This document shows positions 11,830 to 24,504 of a DNA stretch of 64,000 bases, piece after piece. The translations under genes were made by a program, and so were the position numbers. The stretch's first letter is position 1. Each line of letters starts with the position of its first letter. The stretch lies in contig OY783209.1 in NCBI GenBank assembly GCA_963678705.1, positions 3,596,001-3,660,000 on the forward strand, given 5' to 3'. The notes below the pieces were generated by a model. It was not told the DNA's origin and made no database searches. It saw nothing but the letters and a program-made list of their open reading frames with translations. Source of the stretch: Panorpa germanica. Its lineage: Eukaryota > Arthropoda > Insecta > Mecoptera > Panorpidae.

Positions 11830-12605
11830 AAGTGTTTTATATATCAATATAGTCCTCTTAAACTTGATACATTTAGTACAGCGTTTTTCCAAGGTTTTGT
11901 CAAGGCCCTCAAAGTAATTTGTTTCAGTGATAACACACGAATCGGCTAATTGCAAACTAAACGCAGTTTTCAACGAAAACGAGCACGAGCCATGTCAAGT
12001 CGTGTATCGTGACTCTATAGAATCTTTAACAATAGCAAAACAGAGGATTCAGAGTATGAAACAGAGTATGTATGTTGATGATGTCATCATGAAACCAACA
12101 ATCCCCTACGACCGAGAAATCTAGTCGCTGAATATATGCTCAAAACCAGTTTAAAATCAGTTTAATTACGTTCGTGCCGTATATTTTATATCACTCGTAA
12201 ACACGTTCGTTCTTTAACTAACAACACAGTTGTAATGACATTCGGTTCGGGCAGATTCGGGGCTAAGATTTGCAACCAGTCGCGTCGTCTGCTGAGGGCC
12301 TTAATCGCAATGGCAGCACCCATCGTGCGGACAGTTTTTCCATGTCAAAATATTCATGTAAAATGTGCTCTACCTGCTCAGTTGAGCTACTTCCTGCCTA
12401 CTGGCACCTCACGCACTATCATTCTCCGATCGTCCAATATTGATTTTATCTATTTCTAACGTGACGACCTCTTTTGAGCGACTTGAACGTTCGGCGTTAC
12501 TTGTGCTGGTACGATCACAACGGAACTCAGTAAACCACTTCTTTAGCATTGAAATAGATAGTCTGTTGTCAATGGCTGTCAAGTCGAAAATATGTAACAA
12601 AATAG
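11830..12605 (-). pseudogene. Mariner transposase relic, interrupted
   Basis: Degraded DNA transposon gene on the minus strand. The N-terminal part (about 12410-12600) translates to a segment containing KKWFTEFRCDRTSTSNAERS, matching the helix-turn-helix/linker region of mariner transposases. The frame then shifts to HEYFDMEKLSARWV (about 12317-12372), the next conserved block. The C-terminal end lies at 11830-11960, with NYFEGLDKTLEKRCTKCIKF resembling the family's last conserved block. The central region with the catalytic DD(D/E) residues is absent; a repeat shared with 40568-40676 sits at 12192-12308 in its place. Inactive; original length would be about 350 residues. Confidence 0.7.
12192..12308 (-). 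mobile_element. Repeat inserted in mariner, copy of 40568-40676
   Basis: The reverse complement matches 40568-40676 closely through TTAGCCCCGAATCTG, CGAACCGAATG and ACTGTGTTGTTAGT. It lies between two mariner coding blocks, so it entered after the transposon. Its outer end resembles the 40.5-kb copy's GGGCGTCCGCACACGAG. It may extend left to about 12103, where a possible degenerate inverted end is seen. Class unknown; a MITE is likely. Confidence 0.5.
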
Positions 12606-13260
12606 AAATATTGATATACTCATTGCAACAAACGCAGATGTTTCAGTGTTGCAGTAAAGTGACTGTCACTGGACATTGTTTATAGCGCCACTAGCAAAAT
12701 GTATATCCATTAAAAGCTTTATTTAATATGTATATAATCATAAAGCCTTACCGTGACAATTATAATTTATTTATATACATAGTAACGATGTAGTCTCCGA
12801 ACAATCAGGTCTAGAGCTGCAACACAAATAACTCTGCAGATGGACATAAGCAACACAGAGTTACTTGATTTGCATATGGTATATAGAGTTACAACTATAT
12901 CTACGTGTTAACAGACTAAAATAGAATGGAACTAAAGAAATATTTATTTTAAATATTCTTAAATGGAGAGAAAGAGTTTGAGTGGAGTGAAGTATTATTT
13001 TATACTTTCGTATAAGGTATTTGATAAATATTTCTGTAAATATTTAAGGTTTAAATGTGGACATTTACATGAAATACGTTTTTTTATCACTTCAATGACC
13101 CCCTTAACCTGGGATGGCGTCGGTCGCGGTCGCAGCTTTGTTTCCTAATAAATCATATCGCTTGGATGTGATACTCACTGTGATATTTTGAATAATGTCG
13201 CACGAATAAGTCACCGGCAAACAAACACATACAGCCGGAACGAACACTGGAAAATGTTGG
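12606..13260. other. Gene-free AT-rich DNA
   Basis: No exon is recognised. Near 13105-13135 there is a CpG-bearing block (GGCGTCGGTCGCGGTCGCAG) leading toward the promoter-like region. Confidence 0.35.
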
Positions 13261-13348
13261 GGCGGGAGCGCCGGGGGACAGGTGGAACGGAAGGTGGTAC
13301 GCGTACCGGTACATATAAGGTTGCTGTAATATCAAACCAGAATCAGTT
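13261..13348 (+). promoter_or_regulatory. Candidate core promoter (TATA + Inr)
   Basis: A GC-rich block (13261-13310) with the palindrome GGTACGCGTACC is followed by TATAAG at 13314-13319. TCAGTT at 13343-13348 matches the arthropod initiator TCAKTY perfectly. The initiator A (13345) is 31 bp from the first T of the TATA box, the canonical spacing. No DPE-like AGAC is seen at +28. A short frame opens just downstream (ATG at 13360, stopping after about 8 codons), so any gene would need splicing or be non-coding. Each motif is common by chance; the exact spacing and GC-rich upstream block make it noteworthy. Confidence 0.35.
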
Positions 13349-15432
13349 GGCTTGAAAAATGATTTCCATTTATAATAAATTGTGAAATGTCAATAAAAAT
13401 AAATTTGGAATGTTTTATTTCACACGTTCATTCAGATAAGGATTAATCTCAACTGAATTTTATGGTTAAATTAGTAAAAAAAAAAACGAAAAAACGAAAA
13501 AATTATCGACGATTCGAAATTATATATATAAGTCTAATATTATTGCAAGGACGTGATTAGTTTCAGTAACTTATAAGAAGAATAAAGAAGTCAGTTTTAT
13601 TAAGTTCTGAACATTTTCAAAAAAAGAAAGAATTTTAAAACTTTATTGGCACGGATATATTGATATTGGAGTAGATAATAAAATTATAGGAGTACTTTTT
13701 TAATTCATTGATTTATAGAAAAATGAAGAATGGTCTTGTTATAACACTATATAATATATAATCGAGCACATTGACTCCGCATTATACGTTTTCTTAATCA
13801 TTTCTTGAATTGATATTTTTCATATTTATTTAATTTATTGAAGTATTGACATTCGCAGTTTGATACAGTGTCGATCTAACTCACATTTTGCGTATAACGT
13901 AAATGAATAAGCTGATAACACTGATGACAGTATAATCTAGTAGTTCAGATGAAGCACTTCACTCAACCATCATCCCATCCCATGTTTCCCCTCACCCCCC
14001 TGTGCAACCCATTTCACCCTCCGCTCGTCCTTCAGTATTGAAATGTCTTGATGGCGCCTGATAATTGGTCTTGATTTGAATAAAATAATTATTTTATTTT
14101 AACCTCCATTGTGATCTTCTATATTGTAATGTAACACACATTAAAGAATTGAATTTTAAAATAAATTTTTGACTAAATAAGGGATGATTAGTACTCTGTG
14201 AGTGTTAAAGAGGGTTGAAACTTTAATTAATTTTTCGTTTTTTAATAAATATAAAAGTTTTTTTTGTCTAAATGGATTTTTTTTTTAAGTAAAAGTACTT
14301 CTTTTTGTTAATGAGCTTCAGATTAAATATAATGGAGTACTTTTGAATTTTTTTTGTAAATTAAGGTAAAGCTATATTGGATTTTATTATATTTGTTAAG
14401 TGGAAAATAATTATATTCTGTTTTATTAAAAATGTAATCACTACGTTTCAGTTTTGCAGAATGACGCAATGGCACAACGGCAGCACATGAAAAATGACCA
14501 AAAATTAAGCGTGAGTTGTATCAAGGTGGTAATCTTGTTTTCGTGCTGGTAAAATTCTACTTCTTATGTTGGTATTTCATTGTATACGTTGGTACATATG
14601 TAATTGATAAATCTTTTTGTTAAAATTACAAAAAAGATGAATAAATTATACATATAGTATTATGCTATTAATTTTATTAAAGAAAACAATATACTCGTAC
14701 TTAACATTCTTGAGATTTTTTTTAAGTGTTTGAAGCAGATGAAGAGTTAAGAAAATTGTATTAATAGCAATAGCACCCCCTGTCTCCGCTCCCTTACCTC
14801 TCACCTATTTAGGAGTATGTATTTAGAGGTAATATTAAATCGTATTTAATCACAAGACAAAGTTAACGGTTTCATATTAGTATTTGAAACTTCGGTCATT
14901 TGAATCGGTTTTGTTTTTAGTCGACCACTTCATAAAGGATTGGAGAGTTCAAGGAAGGAAATGAGAGAATTGGTTTGAGTCTGGGGTTAAAGAGATCCAT
15001 ATAGTTTATAGTATCAATAGAACGAGAAGTATATACCTTAATGTAATATGAGTAAACGAGATAGATGTAATACCCTCTCTGCATAATCATTTGCGGACAC
15101 CGCAGTTAATCGAATTTTAATCAGAATCATCTCGTATTCAAGAGGGTTTGGTTGTTGGTTGAAATAGGGGTGTAGGAAAGGGTAAAACACATGCAAGGGA
15201 GTAGTGGGCGTGGGGATTTAAAGGTGGTTTGGACAGTTTATGCTAATTTGTTGGTTATCATACTCGTATATTTACTCTGTTAGTTCTGTTCTCGCATAAG
15301 ATATTATACACTGTGTCTTTGTTGTAATTGCCATAATATTGCCATAATAGAGATGTCGTTAAGCACAAAACAATTTTTTTACCTATAAATAAATACATAT
15401 AAAATTTTACTTAAATGGGCTTGTGTCTTCAT
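13349..15432. other. Gene-free AT-rich DNA
   Basis: No coding exon follows the candidate promoter. Contains C-rich tracts at about 13967-14035 and 14775-14800 and a G-rich tract at about 15165-15220. Confidence 0.4.
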
Positions 15433-15625
15433 TTTTTAGTGGTCGATTTTTTAATTGTTGATTGAAATTGATGTTAATAAATGTGTATTGGCGTGTCTAT
15501 TTTATTAAATATCTAAATATTGACGAAGCTATAGCAACTAAAAGTTTGATTTGTAGTTTTAGCGCTAGAAATGGTCGGCCATATGTGTATGACGTGAAAC
15601 GCATTAATAAATAAACTTAATAAAA
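15433..15625 (+). repeat. Dispersed repeat, 'GTCGGCCATAT' family (copy 1, partial)
   Basis: It shares ATTGTTGATTGAAATTGATG, the AAATATCTAAAT block and GTCGGCCATATGTGTATGAC with the fuller copies at 30290-30770 and 26519-26912. About 190 bp of one end is kept. Non-coding and unclassified. Confidence 0.6.
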
Positions 15626-16587
15626 TTAATTTTAATTCATATTTGACTGCCATTTATACACTTTTCCTCATACCATAACCTAACTTAATAAATAAACAAT
15701 GTTCATTATCATTTAGAATATATTTCTTTTATGAAAAATTTATTTTGTTTGTAGATATAGCTTTTGCTACATAGCTATTCAATCAACTATCGCAATCATT
15801 TAAAAAAATAAGTTCACAAGCTGTTTCAAAATAGATCCCTGAATGTTTTTGCCATTAGGCACTACATTCTTTCGCCTTAAATCATTAAATTACATATCAT
15901 TGGGCTTAAATACATTTTATGATCCTTATTCTATTTACTCATTCTCACTCTCTGAACGTAATATATAAGGTAATATTTTTTACTTAAAAGGTAACATATG
16001 TAATATAACATAACAGATGTATTTACATAACATAAATCGCAGCCAATTTAACGCGCAACATTTTGCAGCCCAAGCAACAACATCCCTCTGGCCTTTGTTC
16101 ATTCATATATAAAGGTATAACGTACAAGTCGAATCGGAGAATTGAAAAATATTGTACTTAGACGTGTAAAGTATGAGAACGGGCAAGTGTTGAAGTGCCA
16201 GAACGTCGGTGCAAGGAGTAGCAGGATAACTCACCACCAGGAAGCCATACCATGAAGGCAAGCTAGTGTTGGAGTGTGAAACATACGCTGACTGTAAATC
16301 AACAACTTATATGAAATGACGAGCAGAAATACACCAGATATAGTCTTAGCAATGCGATGTGTGAAGAGGTTATTGTTATAAAATAAATATTTAATGTAAT
16401 ACAAGGCATTGGCGTACACAGAGAAGAGGGCAAACGGAGCACTTGGCCTCTCCTCCCGCCTTTCTTATCATGTAGTGCAGTACACATATAAAGGTAAGCG
16501 TCTAAAGGTACGCGCTGCTTACGTCAAACTTTATTGAATAAAACGAGGAAGAGAAAGTAAAGCTATTGTCATGTGTCCAACGTTCAT
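15626..16587. other. Gene-free AT-rich DNA
   Basis: No exon or repeat is recognised. Overlapping minus-strand frames at 16231-16487 have no recognisable domain. Confidence 0.35.
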
Positions 16588-16918
16588 GTTGGAAGAAGTT
16601 CGGGCTGTTGTTGGTCTTTTGATCCGCGTCAAAAGTAATTTTTCTACCCCCACCACACACTTGATCCACATTTCATACACTGCTGCACGAATCGTCCAAC
16701 AAAAGAAGGTTTTACACTTGAAAGTTTATTTATTTACTTGAAAGTTTTTGTTAAACAGTGTCAGTGTCAATAATATCAACAAATTATTAAAATAAATAAA
16801 TCATTCGGATTAAACATTCGTTCTACCATGTAGTATGTGGATCAAGTGTGTGGTGGGGGTAGAAAAATACCTTTTGACGCGGGTCAAAAAACCGACAACA
16901 GCCCGAACATCTTGCAAC
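16588..16918. mobile_element. Non-autonomous DNA element with long TIRs
   Basis: Inverted repeats of about 75-80 bp bound a 331-bp element. The left arm reads GTTGGAAGAAGTTCGGGCTG and continues through CCGCGTCAAAAG to CTACCCCCACCACACAC. The right arm is its reverse complement, with few differences. The interior (about 16665-16800) matches 5150-5292, including the direct repeat ACTTGAAAGTTT. No coding potential. Flanks contain partly matching AACGT words but no clear target duplication, so the superfamily is unassigned. Confidence 0.7.
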
Positions 16919-17721
16919 GTAAACTTATACACGTTAGAAACGTTGGAGCCCGCTAAATATGAAACTATATCTACCTTTTAACTCATTAACATAATCATAA
17001 AACTTTTTAAACTTTAATATTAAGAATTGCAATTAAGAATTAAATTTTGAATTTTAATTTTACAAAATAAATTAAAAACAGGTTTTTAAATTCCTTCCAA
17101 CGTAGACGTAGCACTTTAGAAAATATTTATTGTTTGTTTTTCATTAATTTTCCTTTAAATATTTACCAAACAAATTAAATTTTCACATATTCCTCATAAA
17201 CTTCTTAATTAAAAACAACTTGAGTTAAAATATCGAGTGACTTCAACGACTACTTCAGTACAAGTGTACTTAAAAAGCCTTAACCAAAAGTCCAATGTAT
17301 CCATTTGAATTATAATCATAAATATTATATATTCATTAATTCAAATCTAAGTTCCAGCATGAGCCACTTGAAGAAGTGGCGTGGCGTTCGGTCGGTGGCT
17401 CACACTCCTGACAGCCCCACGCCCAGATCTTAAACTCTCCTTCTCGAGTTGAAGAGCTTCGTTTGGAGAGTCGTTGCGAACTTCTAGGATACTTATGGAT
17501 AAATTAAACACTCATAGCTAGCACTATGCTCAATGCTGCTGTAAATTGCGCGCGTTTAAGAATTGAATTATAACTTGTTCCAAAAAACAAAGTCAACTTA
17601 ATCTTGTGTTGCTTGTGTTAAGTACTGATGTCTATAAAATATAAGAAAAGCTACTGTAGAGTAACTTGTGAATTAAATGAACTAAATTGGTTTCTCAGAT
17701 TTGCAATCGGAACTCGATTTC
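16919..17721. other. Gene-free AT-rich DNA
   Basis: No exon is recognised. A moderately GC-richer patch near 17345-17480 has no identifiable product. Confidence 0.35.
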
Positions 17722-17922
17722 AGAAAATCCAGTGACGAGTTATGAGTGGTATCGCAATGTAATTTTTTTGTTGTGACGTCAGCGGAGATTCGCTGTCAGT
17801 GCCTCATTTCTTGATATTTATTTATGAAAGTTTCACAAAGTATTCTTCAAATGTTATTTTATCATGTAGTAATTATAGAAATAATTATATATTAACTGTG
17901 TCGTCAAAAAACATTATCGAAA
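17722..17922 (+). repeat. Dispersed repeat shared with 62632-62822 (copy 1)
   Basis: It aligns over about 190 bp with 62632-62822, from CAGAAAATCCAGTGA to AAACATTATCGAAA. Shared words include GAGATTCGCT and TGCCTCATTTCTTGATATTT. It contains a perfect TGACGTCA at 17774-17781, which the second copy has as TGACGTCT. Non-coding; the parent element is unknown. Confidence 0.75.
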
Positions 17923-18928
17923 ATGTGCTCTTTTTTATCGTTTTCACCTTACCCCTTCCTTAATTAAATATAAAATTACAGTTATTTATACATGCTCCCT
18001 TCCTGTACGCATACACAAACTGTTCCTACTTCGTCACACTACCCTTGGTATCACCAGTTCATATTGTGGTACGTCCCATTGTCCCAGCACACTAAGTTCT
18101 TATTTTCCCGTTATTTTGTCCTTTGGTCCCATATCCTTTCTAATTACTGCTCTTATCGCAAGTGTTCATTCCTGCTAATCCTCTTTATTTACAGAGAAAA
18201 CGGATGAATTGAAAAACTCCCATCAGTGTTAGTCCTATTTGAGTTTCTATTCCTATTTCTGCAATAGAGGAATAGGAATAGGAACGAATCCTTTCTGTTT
18301 CACACAATTTCATTTTCCACGTCGGTTATCAAGTTGGAGAATTTCCATTGGTTTCCCAATAGCTTTGCTTTGATCACATGAAAACCCGTCTGAAAATGTG
18401 ATAACAATCCCCAGGGACAATCCCCCTCATGCCCCGTGCCCCAGCCCTCCAAACCATGACACCACGTCTGGGAGTATACGGCTTCGATAAGGATTCGGTG
18501 AACGGGACGATCAAAGCCGATAACTATCGACCTGGCACAGAGAACAATTTGATTAAATTATATTTTGAAATCATTCAAGAAAAAGAAATGATATTATTCT
18601 TTTGAAAGGCACGGGTTGGTTGGTTTGGGACGCGTCGGTTTCGTCGGTTTGCAAAAAGCTATTTGTAAGCCTTGACTTAAAGAAAAAAACGTTTTTCGCT
18701 TATGGAAATAATTGTGTGTATTAAATAAATAAGTGAAATGGTTACACAAATAGAAATGGTAAGCTGAGCAATAAATAAAACAAACTGAGAGTCGATGGTT
18801 CTCTATACCCTTAACTCAATCGCTCTGAAGGGAAGATCTTCACTAATTTATTTGGCAGAAGAAAACGTAGTACGATGGAAATTTTGAAAGAACCAAAACA
18901 ATGAATTGTATTCACTTCGTTAAAGACC
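17923..18928. other. Gene-free AT-rich DNA
   Basis: No exon is recognised. A C-rich tract lies at about 18405-18460. Confidence 0.35.
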
Positions 18929-19009
18929 AATTTAGAAAATTGTCTTGCAATGCATGGTTTACATGTGCTAGCTTACCGCAACCTATCTACAAGGTTCGTT
19001 TTGTGCCTG
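18929..19009. mobile_element. Short foldback MITE, CAGGTAGAAAAT family (copy 3)
   Basis: It aligns with 2163-2240 and 4946-5021 through TTAGAAAATTGTCTTGCAAT, GTGCTAGCTTACCGCAACC and CTACAAGGTTCGTTTTGTGC. Termini are more degraded than in the 4946 copy. Confidence 0.5.
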
Positions 19010-20019
19010 GGATTTTTTTTATGAATAAATAATCTGTGTGGCAATAAAAAGCAATAACATTTAGTGCCACGGTTCACAAAAAATTTGTCAGAAAACAGTG
19101 AAAAGCTTAGGTTCTTTTTTTCAGAACTATGATGATGATATATGAACTATATGATGAAAAGGTAATGTAGTTGCAATGAATTTAGCCCTTAAATAGGTAC
19201 ACTTTTAATACACGAAAATGTAACAACCGTTACTATGGACTAATACACACTTTCACATTTTATAATTCTAATTTACAAATTTCTAAATAATTCACTAATT
19301 AATTTTGAATCACTTCACAGACAAAAATTTAGTATTAACATGAAAATTTTAATCACATTTAATATTTCACTATTGAATTTTGATCTTTCTAAACTATAAT
19401 TTATGCATTCAAATATAATATGATCCAAACTCCTGTAACAATCTCACCAATACAAAATTTTAAATTTTCTCTTATTTAAAAGTATCACTAGTCGTGAATA
19501 TCAAAAATATATACCATATTTAATTTTCCTCACATTTTATTTGAAATTGCATTAAAACCTTCTAAAAATAAACGTTGCACGTTTTCGAGAACTGACATAA
19601 CACAAATATTTTCTAGTATTTTCCTTTCAAAAGTTTTTCCTGTTGCAACTGAATGAAAAGTTGAATTGTAAAGAGTAGCAGTTTGATTGCATCTGCATTG
19701 CATATCACCTTGGCATTACAGGTACCTGTCTGTCACAGTTTCCGGCTCCTCCAGCTCCTCCAGCTCCACCTACGTTACGATCTGTAGGTGAGAGAAAGAC
19801 TTCCAACGAGTCACTTGATTGTTTAGTTTCTCTTTGACAAATGAAAGATAAAATACCGGGAAAATTTCAACATAAAATAAACAATATTTAAATATAAAAA
19901 TAAAACCGTGTTTTTTTAGTGGTTGCGTCGAAAAGGCGAAAAATAAAAGTCAGGAAAGGTATTAAATAAAAATGTTGAAAGAAATATGAATACGAAAGAA
20001 TATTTATAATATTTGAAAG
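19010..20019. other. Gene-free DNA with CTCCAGCTC repeat
   Basis: AT-rich without a recognisable gene. A small tandem of CTCCAGCTCCTCCAGCTC lies at about 19746-19770. Confidence 0.4.
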
Positions 20020-20100
20020 CAGTGGTTTTTAATCTTTTCACAGCTTGGGACACTGATTATAAGAAATAATTGTGCAATACCAAAAATTATCGATTGTTTG
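20020..20100 (+). mobile_element. hAT-like terminal fragment
   Basis: It starts CAGTGGTTTTTAATCTTTTC and continues with a GCTTGGGACAC-like segment. This closely resembles the widespread hAT terminus CAGTGGTTCTCAACCTTTTT. The matching inverted right end was not found nearby, so only one terminus survives. Non-coding. Confidence 0.5.
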
Positions 20101-23100
20101 TGTTGCCTAAAATTAATTAATAAACAATCATCTTCTGTTTTATTCGGTATCTAATTATAACAACTTACAATATTTTCTTAGGGAAATATTTGGTTCGAAA
20201 AAAGTCTTTGGGATAAATTTCAGGCTCTTAATACTTTCTGCATTCCTGCCGGAGCAACTAATATTTTTTAAGGCCCCTCAAAATCGATACTTAATCACAA
20301 TTACCTAATTAGTGGGCACCTAAATTGTATAACTACTAAAAAAAAGTTAAGTTATATTTTTAAAGCCAACTATTTTTGAAGTTCTTCTTTTTCGTCTTTA
20401 GTTTTTCGGTTCACTAAGGCCATTGCTTTTTATTTACAAAAAAGAGAAGCCAAGGTATATATCTGACTCCATCTTCTTTAAAGTCTTATATAAAAATAAA
20501 TAAATATGAGTAGTCCTGCTTAGAAATCTAACAAAAAAAAAAATGAAAAATAAAATAAAATTCAAAAGAAAACCAAATACATCTTAGATCTGTCTAACCA
20601 TTTCCTTTTATATTTTGTCAAAGTATCGCTCCAGCCACTGTAAGTGTCACCAGCGCCACTGCCACCACCGTGGCCATTTACAGCACTGTGTTTTTTATCA
20701 TTGAATTACTGGATTGGAGATTGTCGATTGGAGTTATCATGTGGTTTTCCCTCCTAGCATCAACGTACTACGAGGTGGAATCCTTGCCATGTCTTCCCTT
20801 GGTCTCATGGACCATAGTTCCACACAATCAAATTTATTGGCTTGTTCGCCTTTAGGTCTTTGTGTGGTTTCGTTGGCCGCTCTATTTCTGAAACGAAGAG
20901 CGCCGTAAGGAGGACAAGGGGTTGGAGGATATGGGGTTGGAAAACTCAGAACCAATTCTAACATAAAACCAAGCGAGAAGGGTTTTTACTAATGTTAAGA
21001 GTATTATCCTCTTCAAGCACTAGGACGAAGTGAATCTATTATATAGATAATACGATTTACTTAAAGTTAAATGTCTCAAGATAGAGAAATACAGCTTATA
21101 TGTTATCCTGTATCCTGCTAGGCAGAGAGTTGTTCGTCACACTTACAGTCCTTTGTAAACTTAACTACATTTTCCTACTGAAAACTTTCAAAACTTTAAA
21201 ATTAAACAATTTTACTTAGTCTAATTATAAAAGATATACAGGGTGTGTATGAAATAAACAATTGATACTTGCTGGAAGGTTTACAATTATTAATGTAAAG
21301 AGTATGCAACAAGATGTCTACGAATATCAAATCACTGCAAAGACTAAAGATTAATGGCGAAACAACAAAACAGAACAAACTACTGTATAAGCGTTTCTTT
21401 AGAAATATTTCTCTTATTTCGCTACTATAAAAAAGGTTGAAAGTCGCTATTTTAGACAATGTAAAACACATCTTAACTATGACGACAATGGTAAATGTTT
21501 AGTAACGTGTGACCTGTAAAAACATTCAGTAAAACATCAGTTAAATATCTTTTTAAAAACAAACTACATCTCTTTTAGTAGGTGTAGGGAACTACAGCTA
21601 TTTTAAAAGCCTTATAATGTCATCCGGTAAGAATAGCATTCAGCTTAAATACAGAGGCTTTTGTCGAAGGGCCTTTACTCCGGCCATGAAGGACCTTAGT
21701 ACCACCACCATCACCGTTTCGCGGATAAAGGGACCGGAAAGAAATAAATCACGAAACCTGAGTGAGGCTAAGACCTATGTGAAGTGCAATGGGGACTCCC
21801 TTTTACTGCCCTCTCTCCCTGATACCACCTAGTGGTAAAAACGAGTACTACAACGAGTATAAAGACGTGTGGAACTCAGGAAATGCCACAAAAGAAATGT
21901 CGTCCAATATAAAACGAATGGAGAAAAATTGTCCGTTAAATTATATTAGACCGCTTAAAATGTATCTTGATTTTTTTTAATACTTATTCTTGTAGTATTG
22001 GAGTTTAAATACATTAGACATATTGCTTGTACTTGTAATAAAGGTGTTGTAATAAAACCAAACAGGAAATGAATTTAAAGAAGGTTTAAAAACTTACGGC
22101 TTGTGGGAAGTCATGAAAAGTGAAGAATTATCGACTTACCTAGAAAGAAAAAATATATTAGTATAACAACATATTTAATATTCTAACGTTAATAGTAGCG
22201 GTATTCATGTCAGAGTTTTTGTGTTATAGTTATTACAGTATAATATTTGTCCTTTCTTAAGACATGAGTACTGAGTTGGAAGCTCTTAAATGAACAGCTG
22301 ATCCATGTCAACTGTCTCACAACACACATTCATAGACACTGGATGTATTAATAAGAGACAAGCAGCTATAACACTAATAGCCTTATTTTGTAACTATTTA
22401 CTGAACAAATTTAGATTCATTTGTATTTGAATTTCAACTCAATCATTTCTTTGTATATATTTTTCTCTTTTCTATTATACATACTGTAAATTGTCTTATT
22501 TTATTTATTTTGGTCTTTGGTATTTGGTTAGGGATTACTAAACTTATGCGGAGTCGGATAATTTTTTACCGACTACGCAGGCTTGTCCATAAATGAGTTT
22601 AATACATTTATAAAAGATTATACTCGTGTTATTAACATGAATATTATGATACACATATATTAGACAGCAAAAACATTACCTATTAATTACGTATTGATCA
22701 AAGCCTTATTTTGCCATTTTAAAACAATCACGTACATACAGACATCACATTACAGGGCTGAACAAGCAATACACAAATAATTGGTATACATATAGCAAGT
22801 AATAGTTGTAGATAATTCCAGATGGGAGATTATCACAAATGTGAACATACATTGTAATATCTAGACATCAATCATGTAGAACATAGTGAATAAGCCACAG
22901 TAGACGCTCGACGCCACCCACGCACCCCCATCCTCATCACCGTCCCCATTCTAGTAACCAACCGACACTGTACTTCTCCAAAGCAAATAACAGAGTCGCT
23001 TTGTTTGAATTACATGTTTTCTTTTCAATAAAACACATGTTGTGTCGTTATAGGGTGTTGGGGTGGTGATGAAGGGATGAGGGTTCAAGCCATATAACCC

Positions 23101-23385
23101 ACTTTACCCTTCCATCATCGCGACCGAACAAATTATGTATTTGCTGTATAAACCGTTTACAATTCATTATACTCTTTCATAATTTACTGATTTCGACTTT
23201 GTTTCTTCTTTTTTAATTTAATGTATTCAACATCGGTGTATCCGTCCGATGTTAAATCTAATCCAAAATTGGACTTAAATAAATAATAATATTAAGAACA
23301 AAAATTATTATTTTTCAAATGTGTGACACAGCGTGACAGTGAGGTCAGGGGTGTTAAAAAATCATAAAATTGATGACCCTTAATA
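20101..23385. other. Gene-free stretch with unclassified GC-richer block
   Basis: No assignable gene. At 20640-20960 the sequence is GC-richer and both strands carry open frames; the minus-strand frame (75 codons, 20737-20964) includes KGEQANKFDCVELWSMRPRE. I cannot assign it, and an old transposon is the likeliest source. A 71-codon plus frame at 21617-21832 is likewise unrecognised. A C-rich tract lies at about 22915-22960. The rest is AT-rich. Confidence 0.35.
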
Positions 23386-23470
23386 AGCTTATGATTATGT
23401 AGATAATCAACAACTCGAAGACATAGAAATTAGCGTCAAACATCAATGCTTTCGCTCACTGTATTGTCTT
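23386..23470 (-). repeat. tRNA-derived SINE relic (copy 1)
   Basis: The minus strand reads AGTGAGCGAAAGCATTGATG, then TTGACGCT, then a diverged B-box region. The tail ATTATCTACATAATCATAAG is shared with the 48.4-kb copy. It corresponds to the head and tail of the SINE seen best at 38165-38278. The B box has decayed. Confidence 0.45.
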
Positions 23471-24504
23471 AATTGTCTTTTATACCTTTAATTATATCTA
23501 GTGACAAATGTTAATTTAGTACATCGTAAGATTCAACTCGGATGGCTTAAGTTCAACGACTTCTGCTTCAAAATGTTGGGTTCTTTACGTACACGTATAT
23601 AAGACTTTTGCTCTATGTTAATTTTATTAGGTTAGGTATTTATAATGTTAAAATTAAATTCTTTGGTTGTTGTTATGGGTACAAGAATAACACATTTAAA
23701 TACTTCTCTTCTGAAAGCTGAACCATCATACGTATACAAGAGTACATATACTAGAAATACAAGGTGGATAAAAAGACCTATACCTAAGGACTAGATTAAG
23801 AGCAGATTAGGAATGTAACGAATATCTGCATTCGCAATAGATTATGCGAATTTTTTGCTAACGTATTTGGCAACAAAAAGTGAAATAATTTATATAATAT
23901 ATATTATAAAATAACAATGCAGTTCACAATATTTTTATTTTAGTTACTACTTGAACTTGCAATATAAAATAACAATTATATAATAACCAAAATAAACTTT
24001 CATGCACAATGGAGCTAAGTAAATTACCAAATTTTTAATTACAGTAAACTATTTTAAATGATATCTTTACTGAGAACACACATGATAGGATTTATATTAT
24101 ATTACTAAGTAAAGCATTTAGTAATTAAACGATCAACGCCCCGATGAAAGTGTGAGATAATAATAGTTTACTTTTGGCGCCATATTTAAAAAGCCGATAT
24201 TCGCATTCGCGAATGTAGGCAATCATACATTCGTTACATTCCTAAAGCAGATATTTCAAAGCAGCATAAATCTTAAAAAAAACCTTATATTAATTTATAA
24301 TATTATTTATATTTATGACGTAATTTATATAGCGTTATTTAGCGTTATCATAACGTTATTTACCGTTGTTGTTTACGTTATATAATGGTACTTATAACGT
24401 TATCATAACATTTTGATATCTGCAAGATTACTGTAGACACAACCTAAAAGGTTGTAAAGTACGGAGATCCTTAAGACAGATTATAATTTATGCATGGATG
24501 GAAA
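23471..24504. other. Gene-free DNA with CGTTAT-rich block
   Basis: AT-rich. Near 24335-24415 the words CGTTAT and ATAACG recur in both orientations. A second cluster (GTTAACGTTAACTTTAACGT) lies near 25540-25563. No gene is seen. Confidence 0.4.
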
